From: an uncultured Bacillota bacterium
GTDB taxonomy: Bacteria; Bacillota; Clostridia; Peptostreptococcales; Anaerovoracaceae
Length of the DNA stretch: 8,288 nucleotides
NCBI GenBank assembly: GCA_946629205.1
Contig: CAMOXP010000051.1
Location: 1-8,288, forward strand
Direction of reading: 5' to 3'
A program made the position numbers and the translations under genes. Below are positions 6,744-8,288 of this stretch, one piece after another; the first letter of the stretch is position 1, and each line of letters opens with the position of its first letter. A model generated the notes under the pieces. It had not been told where the DNA came from. It saw only the letters and a list, made by a program, of their open reading frames with translations, and did not search any database.

Positions 6744-6788
6744 AAAGTATCACTATCCCAGTTTCCAAAGAGCGAATAGTGATACTTT
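6744..6788. repeat. Inverted-repeat module 2, with covarying arm base
   Basis: AAAGTATCACTAT (6744-6756) and ATAGTGATACTTT (6776-6788) are perfect 13-bp arms. Measured between the shared TATCAC (6748-6753) and GTGATA (6779-6784) cores, the spacer is again 25 nt. Where modules 1 and 3 have C before TATCAC and G after GTGATA, this one has G and C: a compensated change that keeps the dyad. The inner TAT/ATA extension is unique to it. Confidence 0.8.
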
Positions 6789-6813
6789 ATTTCTCAATGG
6801 GCCGAAAAACCGG

Positions 6814-6862
6814 AAAAACTATCACGATATACTCTGGTAGAGGACATATGGTGATAGTTTTT
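6814..6862. repeat. Inverted-repeat module 3, downstream of the heptad-repeat gene
   Basis: AAAAACTATCAC (6814-6825) and GTGATAGTTTTT (6851-6862) are perfect 12-bp arms around 25 nt. The module lies 13 bp past the stop of the heptad-repeat gene, where it could serve as a weak intrinsic terminator, although the stem is AT-rich and the loop long for that. Its spacer carries TCTGGTAG (6833-6840), the exact complement of CTACCAGA (6686-6693) in the module 1 spacer. Confidence 0.8.
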
Positions 6863-6875
6863 GGCTCCGAATCTG

Positions 6876-8288
6876 TTAGTCAGTCATATCAGTCTTGTAA
6901 ATGAACTTGACGCTTCCGTCCATGCCGGATGGAAGTCTGGTGAAGGTCTTATATCCCTTGCCGGCATCCATCAACGCATCAGCGCTGTCGAGCGTGCCTT
7001 TGAGATCGTCGTTGTAAAGGTCAACGATCTTCTTGATGCCGTCCTTGTACATCTTTGACATGCCGTCGGCCAGCTTTTTGGATCCATCGTCCAGTTTGTC
7101 TACGCCATCGGCCATTTCATTCGCGCCTTTTCTGAGCTGTCCGGTTCCTCCGACCAGACGGTTCAGAGCTGTCGTCAGCGTTCCCTTCTTTGAAACGGAC
7201 TTGGAAACTTCCGTGTGCAGCTGTCCCAGTCCGGAATCTATAACCGTCATGCCGCCGATGACCGTCTTCTGTTCTTTCGCATTTTTGTCGTAAGCTCCAA
7301 GACCAGTGGACATCTTCTTCAGCCCTTTATTGACTGTGCCGACTGTATCCGCTGCCGTTCCCAGATCGGCTGCGGATTTTTCCATACTGTCTGCTGCGCC
7401 TTTGAGCGCTGTAGGCGCGTCTTTCAGATTTTCGTAAAGCTGGCTGGTGCCTCCTTCTGCTTCCACCATTCCCTTATATTCACTGTTTGCGATATCGGCT
7501 GCACCATTGGCCACGCTCTCATATCCGGAAAGTGCTTTGATGGTTGCCTGCTTCGCCGCCGGGTCCATGTCAGAATTTTTAATTGCTGTGATCAGTTGCT
7601 CGGTATCGCTTCCTGCATTCAAACTCTCGAGACTGTCATTGACCTGTTTCAGTCTCGGCTCAGCCTGGGAGATTCCTTCTTCCAGTTTGGTGTCAAGCTG
7701 CTCGATTCCGTCCACTGCCTGTCCCAGTCCGCCGGCGCTGATTCGCAGATTCTGCGCACCTTTGCTTGCTGAGTTCGCACCATCATTCAGACCTGTCTCA
7801 ACCTGATCCAACGCGTAGATCGCACCCGGGTTTTTCTCGGTTCCGTCTCCATCCAGTCCTTTTTTCATCTCTTTCAGATTTGGCAGGATTTTTGATGTTC
7901 CATCATGAAGCTGTCCTGTCGCTTTCGCGATTTTTTTCATCTTTGATTTCAGAGTTCCGCGCAGCTGGATCGCTCCATCATCGAGTTCTGCGACCCCGTC
8001 CTGCAGTTCGGGCATGTTTTCATCCAGCGTGTTCAGCCCTTTATAGAGCTCATCGCTTCCGTCCACCAGCGCCTTGGCGCCTTTGTCCAGCTGCTTGATC
8101 TCATCGTCGTAGTCCAGATCACCGAGCTTATCCGTATCCACATCCTCGAAGACGGAGTTGGTCACGACGGTCATCATATCTTCGACGGCGAACTTATCCG
8201 CGTCGCCTGTGATCGTCACGCTGCTTCCGATTCCCAGATCCGTCTCCCCGATATCCAGCGTCTGGGCAAGACCCGGCGCTGCCATTCC
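6876..8288 (-). CDS. Exported xxxLxxG heptad-repeat protein, C-terminal part (5' end outside window)
   Basis: The reading frame is open to the window edge, so at least 470 residues are visible and the N-terminus is missing. The Met at 8285 is very probably internal: its context, GMAAPGLAQTL, resembles an internal GMAFPG-type segment that I recall in clostridial relatives, which have a signal peptide and a beta-rich N-terminal region before it. Counting from that Met, LxxG-type heptads occur at 65-110 (LVDG, LYKG, LQDG, LDDG) and at 376-415 (LVGG, LRKG, MADG, LDDG, LADG), with a less regular helical, Asp/Lys/Gly-rich middle. The end, GSVKFIYKTDMTD, has no membrane anchor, unlike YhgE/Pip proteins, which carry heptads between membrane domains. 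A secreted or cell-envelope coiled coil is likely; its function is unknown to me. Confidence 0.75.
   Translation of the reverse strand, partial: GMAAPGLAQTLDIGETDLGIGSSVTITGDADKFAVEDMMTVVTNSVFEDVDTDKLGDLDYDDEIKQLDKGAKALVDGSDELYKGLNTLDENMPELQDGVAELDDGAIQLRGTLKSKMKKIAKATGQLHDGTSKILPNLKEMKKGLDGDGTEKNPGAIYALDQVETGLNDGANSASKGAQNLRISAGGLGQAVDGIEQLDTKLEEGISQAEPRLKQVNDSLESLNAGSDTEQLITAIKNSDMDPAAKQATIKALSGYESVANGAADIANSEYKGMVEAEGGTSQLYENLKDAPTALKGAADSMEKSAADLGTAADTVGTVNKGLKKMSTGLGAYDKNAKEQKTVIGGMTVIDSGLGQLHTEVSKSVSKKGTLTTALNRLVGGTGQLRKGANEMADGVDKLDDGSKKLADGMSKMYKDGIKKIVDLYNDDLKGTLDSADALMDAGKGYKTFTRLPSGMDGSVKFIYKTDMTD

Noticed and set aside
6660..6862. CRISPR array interpretation of the three modules
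   Set aside because: There are only three units, the intervals differ (83 and 72 bp), the modules are bare inverted repeats whose internal 25 nt vary, and there is no leader or cas gene.
6814..6862. Module 3 as a plain intrinsic terminator of the heptad-repeat gene
   Set aside because: Kept only as a possibility: the stem has few GC pairs, the loop is 25 nt, and the same structure recurs twice more where no gene ends.
6677..6904. 75-codon plus-strand frame through the three modules, with repeated ITI and VIV strings
   Set aside because: It has no ribosome binding site. The repeated strings come from the module arms of modules 2 and 3, while module 1 falls in another frame, so the repeats are not maintained as protein. 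It also runs into the 3' end of the heptad-repeat gene.
8283..8285. ATG at 8285 as the start of the heptad-repeat protein
   Set aside because: The frame is open to the window edge, the local sequence resembles an internal segment of relatives, and no signal peptide follows this Met.

Overview
The window looks like chromosome of an anaerobic Gram-positive bacterium, most likely a member of the Clostridia. The basis is a very large fused (R)-2-hydroxyacyl-CoA-dehydratase-type activase, a protein class of strict anaerobes, together with a clostridial-type exported heptad-repeat protein, strong AAGGAGG-type ribosome binding sites and a genome of middling G+C with AT-rich intergenic gaps. No lower rank can be supported. 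No rRNA, tRNA, CRISPR array, insertion sequence or prophage gene is visible.

Layout. At 1-130 (minus) is the N-terminus of a YebC/TACO1-family protein, cut by the window edge. At 245-4486 (minus) is a 1413-residue protein with two complete activase-type ATPase domains, a four-cysteine linker and two dehydratase-like halves. A 162-bp divergent gap (4487-4648) carries a promoter facing each way, two palindromes and a 12-bp direct repeat with a 22-bp period. At 4649-5251 (plus) is a 200-residue cysteine-cluster protein whose promoter puts the predicted transcript start on the ATG, so its mRNA may be leaderless. It runs tail to tail, with a 10-bp overlap, into a MATE-family exporter at 5242-6609 (minus). 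Next is a gene-free gap of 266 bp (6610-6875), then an exported xxxLxxG heptad-repeat protein at 6876-8288 (minus), whose N-terminus lies outside the window.

How the genes may work together. The activase and the cysteine-cluster protein are divergently transcribed from a shared regulatory gap, so they may be co-regulated and may share iron-sulfur chemistry; this is inference. The MATE pump and the heptad-repeat protein are co-oriented but separated by a structured gap, and no functional link between them is evident.

The most unusual element is in that last gap. Three modules share one architecture: an A-run, S, TATCAC, exactly 25 nt, GTGATA, S, and a T-run. The S positions change together (C/G in two modules, G/C in the third). 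The MATE-proximal module touches the -35 box of the predicted MATE promoter. I do not recognise this arrangement as a known regulator site, riboswitch or repeat family.
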